Source: Bacteroides sp. Marseille-P3684 (GTDB lineage Bacteria > Bacteroidota > Bacteroidia > Bacteroidales > Bacteroidaceae). Taken from it: a stretch of 64,000 nt of DNA. The stretch lies in assembly GCF_900291465.1 (NCBI RefSeq), contig NZ_LT985808.1:2986539-3050538 (forward strand), in the 5' to 3' direction. The notes under the pieces are model-generated. The model did not search any database, was not told the origin of the DNA, and saw only the letters and a list, made by a program, of their open reading frames with translations. The translations under genes were made by a program, and so were the position numbers. This document shows, piece after piece, positions 9,486 through 19,800 of the stretch (position 1 is the stretch's first letter; each line of letters begins with the position of its first letter).

Positions 9486-9807
9486 AGTCTTGTTTTGTTT
9501 ATGGATTCGGCTTCCGCAAAGTCCGGCACGGCGGCGGGGCATCCTCCCCGGCACGCAGGGGCTTGGCGGAAGGTTAATCAGTTGTTTTTCATCCTTCGCG
9601 GGGGCGCCCTTGCGGCGCGTCCGCCTTTGCGGAGATAAAAGTAATCCAAATCGCGCAAAGACTGCCATTTGCAAGAGATTTTCTTAATGTATTCGGTGCT
9701 GGAAAAGCCCTTTTTGCAATATATTCCATCTGAACGAACGATTTTCCATGTTGTATATGAACGGATTCCTCTACTTTCGTCAGCGAACTTTAACAACGTA
9801 GACAGCC
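9486..9807. promoter_or_regulatory. Divergent intergenic region between GH106 and the AraC operon
   Basis: This 322-bp region must carry both divergent promoters. A candidate for the AraC operon is TTG at 9751-9753 plus TACTTTCG at 9772-9779 (7 of 8 against TAnnTTTG, 18-base spacing). On the minus strand TACTTTTA near 9637 is a weaker candidate for GH106. The first bases upstream of GH106 are GC-rich and then become AT-rich towards AraC. No operator could be assigned confidently. Confidence 0.4.
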
Positions 9808-10824
9808 ATGATTAACTACAATTTTTTCCAAGGAGACACTCACTCCGTCAGTGTGGCGCCCGACTTCACCACCTTCCGGAGGAACTACATCAAGGACAAT
9901 GTAGACAAAGGTGAATGGAAAACAGTCCAGACAAGCCCTGCCCGACGGTCCAGCGACGTATCCGGACTGAAAGTAAGCATGGTCGAACAGCAGAGAGTCA
10001 GTCCACAGGCATCCGGCTCCGGACAGGAGCTGTCCGCCTCCTACACCATCAGTCCGACCGAAGAAACCGGCAACGACTACCTCCTGGTCTATATCACCGC
10101 AGGCTCGGGAAGGCTTTTTCTTAATAATTGTGAACGGGGAGGGGTAAAAATCAAGAATGGCATGCTCTGCTGGCTGTCTCCGAAATACTGGTACGCCCTC
10201 AAGCCGGATGCCGAGACGGGATGGACCGTCTGTTACCTCGCGTGCCGGGGGACGATGCTCGACCAGTTCATCCGCCGCTCGATACTGGACGGCAAGAACA
10301 ACATCCTGGAGCTGGGCATGAACGAAGAGCTCATCCACCTGTTCAAGCGTGCCCGGGAGGTAAAGGACTCCGAGGAGAGCTTCGCGCAGACCTACCTGAC
10401 CGGCATCGTGCTGCACATGGTGGGACTCATCCTGGCACAGGCACAGCCTCCCTGCGACGAGCCTCGCGAGAACGAACAGAAGATGGAACAAGCCGTCCTG
10501 CTGATGAAGGAGAATGTCATGAACGACATCGACATGAACCAGCTGGCAGTCTCGTTGGGATTCAGCTATTCGTGGTTCCGGAAGCTCTTCAAGGACTACA
10601 GCGGCATGTCTCCGGCGAAGTTCTTCCTGGAGCTGAAATTAAAAAAGATAAAAGAATTGCTCATTTCCACCGACATGCCCATCAAGGAACTGTTATATTC
10701 ACTAAATTGCAGCACGCTTGAGAACTTCTATACCACGTTCAAAAAACACACCGGCTACACGCCCTCCGAATACCGGAAGCGGATGGCAGCCGACCACACA
10801 AACACGACCGATGAAAAACCCTAA
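9808..10824 (+). CDS. AraC-family transcriptional regulator
   Basis: A 338-residue cytoplasmic regulator. Residues 1 to about 200 form a cupin-like sensing region (YLLVYITAGSGRLFLNN, GGVKIKNGMLCWLSPKYWYAL). The C-terminal 110 residues hold two helix-turn-helix units, MNQLAVSLGFSYSWFRKLFK and a second ending TTFKKHTGYTPSEYRKRM, as in AraC/XylS proteins. It is the first gene of the pectin operon, with only 25 bases before the next start, so it is probably co-transcribed with and controls these enzymes, and perhaps the divergent GH106 gene. The ligand is presumably a pectin-derived sugar, but that is inference. This is a one-component cupin type, not the hybrid two-component regulators common in Bacteroides utilisation loci. 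Confidence 0.9.
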   Translation: MINYNFFQGDTHSVSVAPDFTTFRRNYIKDNVDKGEWKTVQTSPARRSSDVSGLKVSMVEQQRVSPQASGSGQELSASYTISPTEETGNDYLLVYITAGSGRLFLNNCERGGVKIKNGMLCWLSPKYWYALKPDAETGWTVCYLACRGTMLDQFIRRSILDGKNNILELGMNEELIHLFKRAREVKDSEESFAQTYLTGIVLHMVGLILAQAQPPCDEPRENEQKMEQAVLLMKENVMNDIDMNQLAVSLGFSYSWFRKLFKDYSGMSPAKFFLELKLKKIKELLISTDMPIKELLYSLNCSTLENFYTTFKKHTGYTPSEYRKRMAADHTNTTDEKP

Positions 10825-10849
10825 AACAAACATACGTTTCAACCCGATT

Positions 10850-12148
10850 ATGAAAGCTCTTATTGCAGCCTGCATGGCTATCCTTTCCCTCCCCGCCTTC
10901 GGAGAGGACAAATTTCCCGATGGTACTCCAATCCCCGAATGGTTCCGCCAGAGTGAACCTACGGCAGTCGAAACACTCGGCAAGCAGTTCGTCATCACGG
11001 ACTATGGCGTGACCAACGACAGCACCGTCCTGCAGACGGAACAGATACAGGCGGTCATCGACCGTGCCGCCGAAGAGGGTGGCGTCGTCGTCATCCCCAA
11101 GGGAACCTTCCTGAGCGGTTCGCTGTTCTTCAAGCCCAAGACCCACCTCCATCTGCAGGAGGGAGCCGTATTGAAGGGCAGCGACGACATCAGCAACTTC
11201 CGCATCGTCGACACCCGCATCGAGGGACAGTCACTGAAGTATTTCGCCGCCCTGGTCAACGCCGACCATGTGGACGGCTTCACCATCACCGGCAAAGGCA
11301 CCATCAACGGCAACGGACTGCGTTACTGGAAATCGTTCTGGCTGCGCCGTGCCGTCATCCCCAAATGCACGAACATGGACGAGCTGCGTCCGCGCCTGGT
11401 CTACATCTCCAACAGCAATGATGTGGAGCTCTCCGGCGTGCGGCTGATCAACTCCCCCTTCTGGACAACCCATCTCTACCGCTGCCAGCGCGTGAAACTG
11501 CTCGGTCTGCACATCTTCGCACCGTCTGCCCCCGTCAAGGCGCCCAGCTCGGATGCCGTCGATGTGGACGTGTGCCGCGACGTGCTGATGAAGCACTGCT
11601 ACTTCTCGGTCAACGACGATGCCATCGCCCTCAAGGGTGGCAAAGGTCCGTGGGCGGACCAGGACCCGAACAACGGGGAGAACCGGAACATCATCATCGA
11701 GGACTGCACCTATGGCTTCGCACACAGCGCCCTGACCTGCGGCAGCGAGTCCATACACAACTACAACATTGTCCTCCGCCGCTGCACGGTGACGGGACTC
11801 TCCCGCCTGCTGTGGCTGAAGATGCGCCCCGACACGCCGCAACACTATGAGTACATCCTCGTGGAGGACATTACCGGCGATGCCAAGAGCTTCCTCGTCG
11901 TGAAGCCGTGGACCCAGTTCTTCGACCTGAAGGGACGGACCGACAAGCCGGTGTCGCACGCCAACAACGTCACGATGCGCAACATCCGGCTGGAGTGCAA
12001 CACGTTCTTCGACGTGAAGGCGTCCGAGCAGTACAACCTCGACCATTTCACCTTCGAGAACCTGCAAATCAAGGCAAAGAACCCCGCGTGTGACAAGAGC
12101 ATCATCCCCAACTTCATCTGGAAGGACGTCACCGTCACCGGCAAGTGA
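10850..12148 (+). CDS. GH28-family hydrolase with an altered active site
   Basis: About 432 residues, with start chosen at MKALIAACMAILSLPAFG, a signal peptide. An upstream in-frame ATG at 10811 overlaps the AraC gene and is less likely. The beta-helix pattern is clear (FVITDYGVTNDST, VVVIPKGTFLSGSLFFK, TITGKGTINGNG). The catalytic motifs deviate from GH28 consensus: S-S-D235-AVD instead of NTD, N-D256-D257, A-H292-S in place of GHG, and LWLKMR where RIK is usual. The key aspartates, His and Lys are kept, so activity is plausible on an unusual pectin linkage such as one in RG-II. It is followed 59 bases later by a GH105 gene. Family is secure; substrate is not. Confidence 0.85.
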   Translation: MKALIAACMAILSLPAFGEDKFPDGTPIPEWFRQSEPTAVETLGKQFVITDYGVTNDSTVLQTEQIQAVIDRAAEEGGVVVIPKGTFLSGSLFFKPKTHLHLQEGAVLKGSDDISNFRIVDTRIEGQSLKYFAALVNADHVDGFTITGKGTINGNGLRYWKSFWLRRAVIPKCTNMDELRPRLVYISNSNDVELSGVRLINSPFWTTHLYRCQRVKLLGLHIFAPSAPVKAPSSDAVDVDVCRDVLMKHCYFSVNDDAIALKGGKGPWADQDPNNGENRNIIIEDCTYGFAHSALTCGSESIHNYNIVLRRCTVTGLSRLLWLKMRPDTPQHYEYILVEDITGDAKSFLVVKPWTQFFDLKGRTDKPVSHANNVTMRNIRLECNTFFDVKASEQYNLDHFTFENLQIKAKNPACDKSIIPNFIWKDVTVTGK

Positions 12149-12207
12149 GCGGAAGCGACGATGCTGACAATCCCCTTACGTCAAGAACCCATTACCTCAG
12201 ACACGAT

Positions 12208-13440
12208 ATGAAAACACACTGTTACCTTTACGCCCTCGCCCTGTGCTGCCTCTCTCCCCTGACGGCACAGGCGAAAGGGAGTCTGACGGCTCCCGTCGCC
12301 GGAGTGTACGCTCCGCAAGCAGAGAACAATATATATAAGGTATACGCCCAACGGTTCGCCGACTCGGAGATGAAACGTTTCCCCGAAGCCTGGCAGCTCG
12401 ACCACGGCAAGCGCCTCTTCTTCGGCTATGCGCAGGGAGTGGGCTGCTGTGCCATGCTCGACATGTGGCGGGCAACCGGCGAACGCCGCTACTTCGACTA
12501 CGTGGAGCAGTGGGCGGACTCGCTCATCAACGACAAGGGGGAAATCCACCTCTACAACATGAGCGACTACAACCTGGACTTCATCAACTCCGGCAAGGTG
12601 CTCTTCGCACTCTACAAGGAGACCGGCAAGGAGAAATACAAGCAGGCAATGGACGTGCTCATCAGGCAACTCTCCCGCCATCCGCGTACCACCGACGGCG
12701 GTTTCTGGCACAAGCTGGTCTATCAGCACCAGATGTGGCTCGACGGCATCTACATGGCTTCGCCCTTCATGGCGGAATACGGAGCGACCTTCAACCAGCC
12801 GCAATGGATTGACGAGGCGGTCCGCCAGATACGTGTCTGCCACAAGCACACCTTCGATGCCCGTACGGGACTGTACTATCATGCGTGGGACGAGAGCAAG
12901 AACCAACGTTGGGCAAACTCCGTCACCGGACAGTCGCCCAACTTCTGGGGACGCAGCATCGGCTGGTGGTTCATGGCGCTGGTCGACGTGCTCGACTTCG
13001 TGCCTGCCGACCATGAGGGACGTGCCGACCTCATCGCCTACGTGCAGGGACTCGCCGCCTCCCTCCCCTACTATCAGGACAAGGACGGACTGTGGTATCA
13101 GGTCATCGACCAGCCGGAGCGCGAAGGCAACTTCCCCGAAGCGTCGGTCACCACCCAGTGCATGTATGCCATCGCCAAGGCGGTCAACAAGGGATACATC
13201 GACCCCAAGTACCGCGCCGTGGCAGAGAAGGCCTTCAACGGACTGAAAGAGAAACTCCTCCGTGAGAACCCCGACGGCACCCTCACGCTGACCCGCTGCT
13301 GTCAGGTGGGCGGCTTGGGCGGACGCCCCTATCGGGACGGAAGTTACGGATATTATATAGGTGAAAAGATCCGCGATAACGACGCCAAAGCAACAGGACC
13401 CTACATCATGGGGTGCCTGGAGCTTGGGCAAACAAACTGA
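12208..13440 (+). CDS. GH105 unsaturated rhamnogalacturonyl hydrolase
   Basis: A 410-residue protein with signal MKTHCYLYALALCCLSPLTA. GH105 enzymes remove the 4,5-unsaturated galacturonic acid left at the non-reducing end after pectin lyase action, working by hydration of the double bond. Diagnostic stretches are FFGYAQGVGCCAMLDMW and QMWLDGIYMASPFMAEYG, where Asp179 is the expected catalytic acid. HKLVYQH and NFWGRSIGWWFMAL line the (alpha/alpha)6 active site, and the C-terminus GSYGYYIGEKIRDNDAKATG is typical of the family. Length is normal. It sits in the AraC operon. Its presence implies a rhamnogalacturonan lyase elsewhere in the genome, since none is in this window. Confidence 0.92.
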   Translation: MKTHCYLYALALCCLSPLTAQAKGSLTAPVAGVYAPQAENNIYKVYAQRFADSEMKRFPEAWQLDHGKRLFFGYAQGVGCCAMLDMWRATGERRYFDYVEQWADSLINDKGEIHLYNMSDYNLDFINSGKVLFALYKETGKEKYKQAMDVLIRQLSRHPRTTDGGFWHKLVYQHQMWLDGIYMASPFMAEYGATFNQPQWIDEAVRQIRVCHKHTFDARTGLYYHAWDESKNQRWANSVTGQSPNFWGRSIGWWFMALVDVLDFVPADHEGRADLIAYVQGLAASLPYYQDKDGLWYQVIDQPEREGNFPEASVTTQCMYAIAKAVNKGYIDPKYRAVAEKAFNGLKEKLLRENPDGTLTLTRCCQVGGLGGRPYRDGSYGYYIGEKIRDNDAKATGPYIMGCLELGQTN

Positions 13441-13464
13441 AATGTAACTTGAATGCTAACTGAT

Positions 13465-13509
13465 GCTCCCCCGTCGGTCCTGCGGAAACAACGGAACCCT
13501 GCGGGGAGC
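13465..13509 (+). repeat. Inverted repeat between the two GH105-type genes
   Basis: GCTCCCCCG at 13465-13473 pairs with CGGGGAGC at 13502-13509, in the 93-bp gap. There is no T tract, so it is more likely an mRNA processing or attenuation structure than a terminator. Confidence 0.45.
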
Positions 13510-13533
13510 TCATACAACGACTAACCAAACATC

Positions 13534-14673
13534 ATGTTCAACAAGAAAACACTTGCACTGCTCTGCCTGGCGTTCCTGCTGCTGGCAGGCAACTCATGGG
13601 CACAACCGCTCAAACAGAAGGAAGTATTGGAAACCCTGACCAAGGTCAACGGCTACTTCATGAAGAAGTATGCCGACTACCGCCTGCCCTCGTTCTACAA
13701 GAAGATGCGTCCCAGCAACATCTGGACCCGCACGGTGTACTATGAAGGCTTGCTCTCGCTCTATTCCATCTATCCCCTCGACGAGTACTATGACTATGCC
13801 TACGGCTGGGCAGACTTCCACGAATGGGGCTTCCACCGTGGGACGACGACCCGCCATGCGGACAACTACAGCCCGGGACAGATTTACCTGGACCTCTACC
13901 GCCTCTGCCCGAACGATGCGGAAAAGATACGCAAGACACGCGCCAACATCAACATGCTGGTCAACACGCCCCAGGTGAACGAATGGTGGTGGATTGACGC
14001 CATCCAGATGGGTGCCCCCATCTTTGCCAAGCTGGGACGGCTCACCGGCGAACAGAAGTACTTCGACAAGATGTGGGCGATGTATGCCTACACCCGCAAC
14101 GAGCACGGAGGCAACGGCATGTTCAACCCCAAGGACGGACTGTGGTGGCGCGACCAGGACTTCGACCCACCCTACAAGGAACCGAACGGGGAAGACTGCT
14201 ACTGGAGCCGCGGCAACGGATGGGTCTACGTGGCACTGACCCGCATCATGGATGAGATTCCTGCCGACGAGAAGCACCGCGCCGACTACCTTGCCGACTT
14301 CCTCACCATGAGCGAAGCGCTGAAGAAGTGCCAGCGCGAGGACGGTTTCTGGAACGTCAGCCTGCACGACCCCGACCACTTCGGAGGCAAGGAGCTGACG
14401 GGTACCTCCCTCTTCGTCTGCGGCATGGCCTGGGGCATCAATCAGGGACTGCTCGACCGCGCCGAGTACCTCCCCATCGTGGAGAAAGCCTGGAACGCCA
14501 TGGTCAAGGATGCCGTGCACAAGAACGGATTCCTAGGCTACGTGCAGGGCACCGGTAAAGAGCCGAAAGACGGACAACCCGTGACCTACGACAGCGTACC
14601 CGACTTTGAGGACTTCGGCACCGGCTGCTTCCTGCTCGCCGGCAGTGAGGTCTACAAACTGGCGGGAGAATAA
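13534..14673 (+). CDS. Second GH105/GH88-type unsaturated uronyl hydrolase
   Basis: A 379-residue protein with signal MFNKKTLALLCLAFLLLAG ending in SWAQ. It has the (alpha/alpha)6 layout of GH105/GH88 but is clearly diverged from the neighbouring GH105. The predicted catalytic aspartate is Asp155 in NEWWWIDAIQMGAP, followed by the GDYW-like segment DCYWSRGNGWVYVALTRIM and a C-terminal FEDFGTGCFLLAGSEVY. Two such hydrolases in one operon suggest two different unsaturated oligosaccharides, for example galacturonyl- versus glucuronyl-capped or substituted ends. It lies 45 bases before the next gene. Family assignment is good; the exact CAZy number would need a profile search. Confidence 0.82.
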   Translation: MFNKKTLALLCLAFLLLAGNSWAQPLKQKEVLETLTKVNGYFMKKYADYRLPSFYKKMRPSNIWTRTVYYEGLLSLYSIYPLDEYYDYAYGWADFHEWGFHRGTTTRHADNYSPGQIYLDLYRLCPNDAEKIRKTRANINMLVNTPQVNEWWWIDAIQMGAPIFAKLGRLTGEQKYFDKMWAMYAYTRNEHGGNGMFNPKDGLWWRDQDFDPPYKEPNGEDCYWSRGNGWVYVALTRIMDEIPADEKHRADYLADFLTMSEALKKCQREDGFWNVSLHDPDHFGGKELTGTSLFVCGMAWGINQGLLDRAEYLPIVEKAWNAMVKDAVHKNGFLGYVQGTGKEPKDGQPVTYDSVPDFEDFGTGCFLLAGSEVYKLAGE

Positions 14674-14718
14674 CCATCCCCCTGCCTGCAAACAAGAAAC
14701 CTCGTTAACTGTTATACA

Positions 14719-16836
14719 ATGAAAAGACTGATTTATTCCCTGGTAGCCTTGGCACTGGCAGCCTGCCACCCGACGACGGAGCAGGAAGCCATCGACCGTG
14801 AAGCCTTGGTGACCCGCAACAATCCCGTGTTGGCAGCAGCCGATACGCTCGCCTCGCTCTCGGTGGGCAACGGCGAGTTCGCCTTCACTGCCGACGTGAC
14901 CGGACTGCAGACCTTTCCGGAGAGTTACAAGAACGGCGTGCCCCTCGGCACCCAGAGTCAATGGGGATGGCACAGCTTTGCCAACCCCGAAAACTACAAG
15001 CCCGCAGATGCCCTGAAGGAGTATGACTTCGGACGCGGACACAAGGAGTTGTACTCCTGCCAGTTCAAAGAGCCGGGACGACAGAAGTCCGCCTCCGACT
15101 GGCTGCGCAAGAACCCGCACCGCCTGCACCTGGGCATCATCGGACTGGAAGTGCCCGACGCCTCCCTCGCCGACGTGACCGCCATCGACCAGAAGCTGGA
15201 CATGTGGAACGGCGAAATCAGCAGCCGCTTCACCCTCGGCGGACAGACCTATGACGTGAAGACCGTCTGCCATCCGGAACGCGACCTCGTGGCTGCCACG
15301 GTGACCTCGCCGGCACACACCGGCATCAAGCTGCACTTCCCCTACCCCACGGGTGGACACTGCGACGATGCCTGCAACTGGGATGCGAACGACAAGCACC
15401 GGACGGAGATTGTCCGTCAGGACGCCCAGCATGCCTTGCTCAAACGGACGCTCGACGCCACGACCTATTACGTCAACCTGACGTGGGAGGGACAGGCAGA
15501 ACTGAAAGAGAAAGAACCCAACTACTTCGTGCTCCAACCGGCAGACGACCAACTGGCATTCGCCTGTGAGTTCACCGCCCAGGAGCCTGCCGCCGACGGA
15601 GCCGCCCTTCCCTCGTTCGCTGAGAGCGAGGCCGCCGCAGGCAACCACTGGCAGAACTTCTGGAAGAAGGGAGCAGCCGTCGACTTCAGCCACTGCACCG
15701 ACCCGCGTGCCAAGGAGCTGGAGCGCCGCGTGGTGCTGAGCCAATACCTGCTCGCCATCCAGAGTGCAGGCAGCATGCCTCCGCAGGAAACAGGACTGAC
15801 CTACAACTCCTGGTTCGGCAAGTTCCACCTGGAGATGATCTGGTGGCACGAGTCCTGGCTCGCCTTGTGGGGACACCCTGAACTGCTGGAACGCACCCTC
15901 GCATGGTATGACAAGGCTGAACCGAAGGCACGGGAGATTGCTGCCCGTCAGGGCTTCGACGGCGTACGCTGGATGAAGATGACCGACCCCAGCGGCGAAG
16001 AGGCACCGTCGAATGTCGGCTCGTTCCTCATCTGGCAACAGCCGCACTACATCTATCTCGCCGAACTGGCTTACCGCGCCAACCCGACCGACAGCACGCT
16101 GGCACGCTACGCCCGTCTGGTGGACGAGACCGCGAAGTTCATGTATTCCTTTGCTACCTACGAACCGGAGAAAGACCGCTACGTGCTGAAGGGTGCCATC
16201 CCTGCACAGGAGACCCTGCGTGCCGCCGAGACGGTGAACCCGCCGTTTGAGCTGTCCTACTGGCACTATGCCCTGCAGACGGCACAACAGTGGCGCGAAC
16301 GTCAGGGACAGGAACGCAACGCCCAATGGGACGAACTGCTTGCCAAGCTCTCCCCGCTGGCTTACAATGCCGACAGCCTCTACCTGGCTGCCGAGACTGC
16401 CACCGACACGTACAAGGACATCCGCTTCACCTCCGACCACATGGCCGTCCTTGGCTCGGTGGGCATCCTGCCGATGAACAAGCTCATCCGTGCCGACTAC
16501 ATGCGCAACACCCTGCACTGGATCTGGGACAACTGGAACTGGAACAAGACATGGGGCTGGGACTACCCGATGACTGCCATGAACGCCGCCCGCCTCGGTG
16601 AACCGGAGAAAGCGGTGGGCGCCCTGCTGATGGACAAGCGCACCAACACCTACCTGCCCAACGGACACAACTACCAGGACGGACGTCTGCGCTGCTACCT
16701 GCCGGGTAACGGCGGTCTGCTGACGGCTGTCGCCCTGATGTGCGCCGGCTGGGACGGATGCACCGAACAGAACCCCGGCTTCCCGAAAGACGGAACCTGG
16801 GATGTGCGGTGGGAAGGCTTGAAGCCGATGCCGTAA
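14719..16836 (+). CDS. Lipoprotein, unassigned (alpha/alpha)6 glycosidase-like protein
   Basis: A 705-residue protein with a lipoprotein signal ending in LALAAC (Cys16), so it is membrane anchored. The N-terminal half is beta-rich (LASLSVGNGEFAFTADVTG). The second half resembles (alpha/alpha)6 enzymes of the GH65/GH95 type: YNSWFGKFHLEMIWWHESWL, GHPELLERTLAWYDKAEPKA, and DNWNWNKTWGWDYPMTAMNA. Candidate acids are the Glu in LEMIWWHE and the Asp in GWDYP. I do not recognise a named family with certainty. Position inside the pectin operon, directly after two unsaturated uronyl hydrolases, argues for a glycosidase acting on pectin fragments. It is followed by a terminator-like hairpin. Confidence 0.65.
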   Translation: MKRLIYSLVALALAACHPTTEQEAIDREALVTRNNPVLAAADTLASLSVGNGEFAFTADVTGLQTFPESYKNGVPLGTQSQWGWHSFANPENYKPADALKEYDFGRGHKELYSCQFKEPGRQKSASDWLRKNPHRLHLGIIGLEVPDASLADVTAIDQKLDMWNGEISSRFTLGGQTYDVKTVCHPERDLVAATVTSPAHTGIKLHFPYPTGGHCDDACNWDANDKHRTEIVRQDAQHALLKRTLDATTYYVNLTWEGQAELKEKEPNYFVLQPADDQLAFACEFTAQEPAADGAALPSFAESEAAAGNHWQNFWKKGAAVDFSHCTDPRAKELERRVVLSQYLLAIQSAGSMPPQETGLTYNSWFGKFHLEMIWWHESWLALWGHPELLERTLAWYDKAEPKAREIAARQGFDGVRWMKMTDPSGEEAPSNVGSFLIWQQPHYIYLAELAYRANPTDSTLARYARLVDETAKFMYSFATYEPEKDRYVLKGAIPAQETLRAAETVNPPFELSYWHYALQTAQQWRERQGQERNAQWDELLAKLSPLAYNADSLYLAAETATDTYKDIRFTSDHMAVLGSVGILPMNKLIRADYMRNTLHWIWDNWNWNKTWGWDYPMTAMNAARLGEPEKAVGALLMDKRTNTYLPNGHNYQDGRLRCYLPGNGGLLTAVALMCAGWDGCTEQNPGFPKDGTWDVRWEGLKPMP

Positions 16837-16850
16837 GACTTGAATAAAAC

Positions 16851-16873
16851 AGGCGGACTTTTGTCCGCCTTTA
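16851..16873 (+). terminator. Terminator-like hairpin before the DUF4450-like gene
   Basis: An 8-bp perfect stem, AGGCGGAC / GTCCGCCT, with loop TTTT is followed by a short T run. It lies 14 bases after the lipoprotein stop codon. The T run is short, so partial read-through into the last gene is likely. Confidence 0.7.
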
Positions 16874-16891
16874 TCCGTTAATTATATACAC

Positions 16892-19800
16892 ATGAATCTG
16901 CAACAACCTATCACTTTTGTCTGTACGCTCTGCGCCGCGCTGTCACTCTCCGCACAGCCGGCAAGCAAGAAAGCGACACTCGAAGGACGGGACTACACCG
17001 AATCGACCTCCTACAACGATGCCTATCGGGGGACGCCCCGGCGGCTGCAATATGTGCCGGACGGGGAAGACTTCGTCTGCGTCAACGGAAAGAACCGCTA
17101 CACCCGTGCCCTCTATGGCAGCCATACCGCCTACCGGGTAGAGACCAGCGACCGCCCCGTCTTTGCCATCTACAACAAGCCCAAGAGCTGGAACATCGCC
17201 TTCCGCCTGTCGGGCAACGGACGGGAAGGGCTTGCCCTGGACTCCACCGCCTACTGCGAGGCACGCTATACGCCCGGACGACGCAGCTACGTGCTTGCCG
17301 ACCCGGCATGGGGCACGGACAGCCTCCGTGTCTCGGTCCTTCCGCTGCCGGACAGTGAAGAAGCCATCTGGCGCTTTGAAGGGCCGCAGGACTGCCGCTT
17401 CGAGGGACGACTCGCCCCCATCCGTGCCAAACGGCTCAGCCGCAACGGCGACATGGGTGCAGACCCTGCCGATAGCTTCGAGGCTTCCCTGACACAGCCT
17501 GTCACGACCACGGCTTTCACCACCGACAAGACGGGCATCGCCTACGTGCTCTACACCGACGGGAAGCTGCGCCGCCTCTCCACGGCACGCGGACGGAAGC
17601 TCTACCAGCAGGCGGAAGCTGCACGCGAGGCATTGGTATCCCGCTTCCGCATCGAGACGCCCGACCCCTTCATCAACACCCTGGGCGGTGCGCTCGTGGC
17701 AGCTGCCGACGGCATCTGGGACGGTCAGGTCTGGCTGCACGGTGCCAACGGATGGCGGATGCCCCTGAGCGGATGGCGGGCTGCCTATACGGGCGACTGC
17801 CTGGGATGGTCCGACCGCGCCCGCACACACTTCGACAACTATGCCGCCTCGCAGGTCACTGACGTTCCGCCACGCTATGCCCACCCCACACAGGACAGCA
17901 CGATGCACCTGGCACGCGCTGCAAAGAAGTGGGGCACGCAGATGTACAGCAACGGCTACATCTGCCGCAACCCGAGACGGAACAACCAGATGCACCACTA
18001 CGACATGAACCTCTGCTACATGGACGAGCTGTTGTGGCACCTCTGCTGGACGGGCGACCTGGACTATGCCCGACGGATGTGGCCCGTCATCACGGCTCAC
18101 CTGGCATGGGAGAAGCGCAACTTCGACCCCGACGACGACGCACTCTACGATGCGTACTGCTGCATTTGGGCGAGCGATGCGCTCTATTACAACAGTGGGG
18201 CGGTGACACATTCCAGCGCCTATAACTACCGCGCCAACCGGCTGGCAGCCCTCATTGCCGAGAAAATCGGGGAAGACGGCAGCCGCTATGCCCGCGAGGC
18301 GGAACGCATCAAGGAGGCTCTGCACCAACGGCTATGGATGAACGACAAGGGCTGCTGGGCAGAGTTCCAGGACTTCATGGGCAAACGCCGCCTGCACACC
18401 GCGCCCGGCATCTGGACGGTCTATCATGCCATCGACTCGGACGTGAGCGACCTTTTCGACTATTACCAGGCAGCCGACTACGTCAGCCGGGAGATTCCCC
18501 GCATCCCCGTCCGGGGTGCCGGACTGTCGGACGAGGGCTACTACACCATCGCGACCACCAACTGGATGCCCTACTCGTGGAGCATCAACAACGTGGCGTT
18601 CGCCGAGGTGTGGCACATGTGCCTGGCTTACTGGCAGGCAGGACGTCCGGAAGAGGCGTTCCGTCTGTTCAAGAGCTCGGTGCTCGACGGCATGTACCTG
18701 GGCAACAGTCCGGGCAACTTCGGGCAAATCAGCTTCTACGATGCAGCCCGCGGCGAGTGTTACCGTGACTTCGGCGACCCCGTCGGTGTAGCATCGAGAG
18801 TACTGACGCAGGGACTGTTCGGCATCCAACCCGACTTGCTCAACCACCGGGTGACGCTCCGTCCGGGTTTCCCTGCCGCATGGGACTATGCCCGCCTGCA
18901 TGCCCCCTACCTGGACTTCGACTTCCGTCGGGAGGGAGACACCGACCACTACAGCCTCACACCGCGCTTCGGGCAGGAGGCAACCTTCCGCCTCATCCTC
19001 CCGGCACACAGGGAGCGCATCGCACAGGTCACCGTCAACGGAGAGCCTGTGAAAGCTACTCCGGTGGAGAGCATCGACTTCCCCTGCATCTGCATCGACT
19101 GTCCGTCGGCTGACGCGCTTCATGTGGAGATTGTCTGGGCGGGAGAAGCCATCAACGAGGCAAAGGCACATTCCGCCCAACAGCCGCTACGGGGCACGAA
19201 CGACGCCGGGATGCGCTTCGTCTGCCTGCAACAGGGCGACATGCAGTGGTGGAAACCGATCCGCAACGAACAGCCTTCCGCTCCGGTCTTTTACGGGACG
19301 GACCTCCCGGTCTATGCCGACGCCGTCTACCGTCCGGTGCCGATGGACGAGGCATGGAATGCGTCCGTGACGGACATCTTCCGCGAACAATACCTCAGTC
19401 CGCGTTCCCCTTACACCACGCTGCAAATCCCGGTACAGGGCATCGGCGAGTGGTGCCACCCGAAAGAGACTGCCGATATCGACGACAGCGGACTGCGCCG
19501 GTTGTCGAAGGACGGCATCTTCACCACACCGCAAGGCATCCCCTTCCGCACGCCTGCCACGGGACAGAACATTGCCTTCACCTCGTTGTGGGACAATTAT
19601 CCGGACTCCCTCTCCATCCCCCTGGAAGGAAAGGCTGACGGCATCTACCTGTTGCTCGCCGGAAGCACCAACCACATGCAATGCCGCATCGAGAACGGCA
19701 GCATCACGGTGCAGTATGCCGACGGCAGCACGTCGCGTCTGCCGCTCGTCAACCCGGACAACTGGGCACCCATCGAGCAGGACTTCTATTTCGACGGGCT

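Noticed and set aside
14533-16668. 711-codon open frame antisense to the lipoprotein gene
   Set aside because: The plus-strand gene has a lipoprotein signal, operon spacing and enzyme-like motifs, while the antisense frame shows none.
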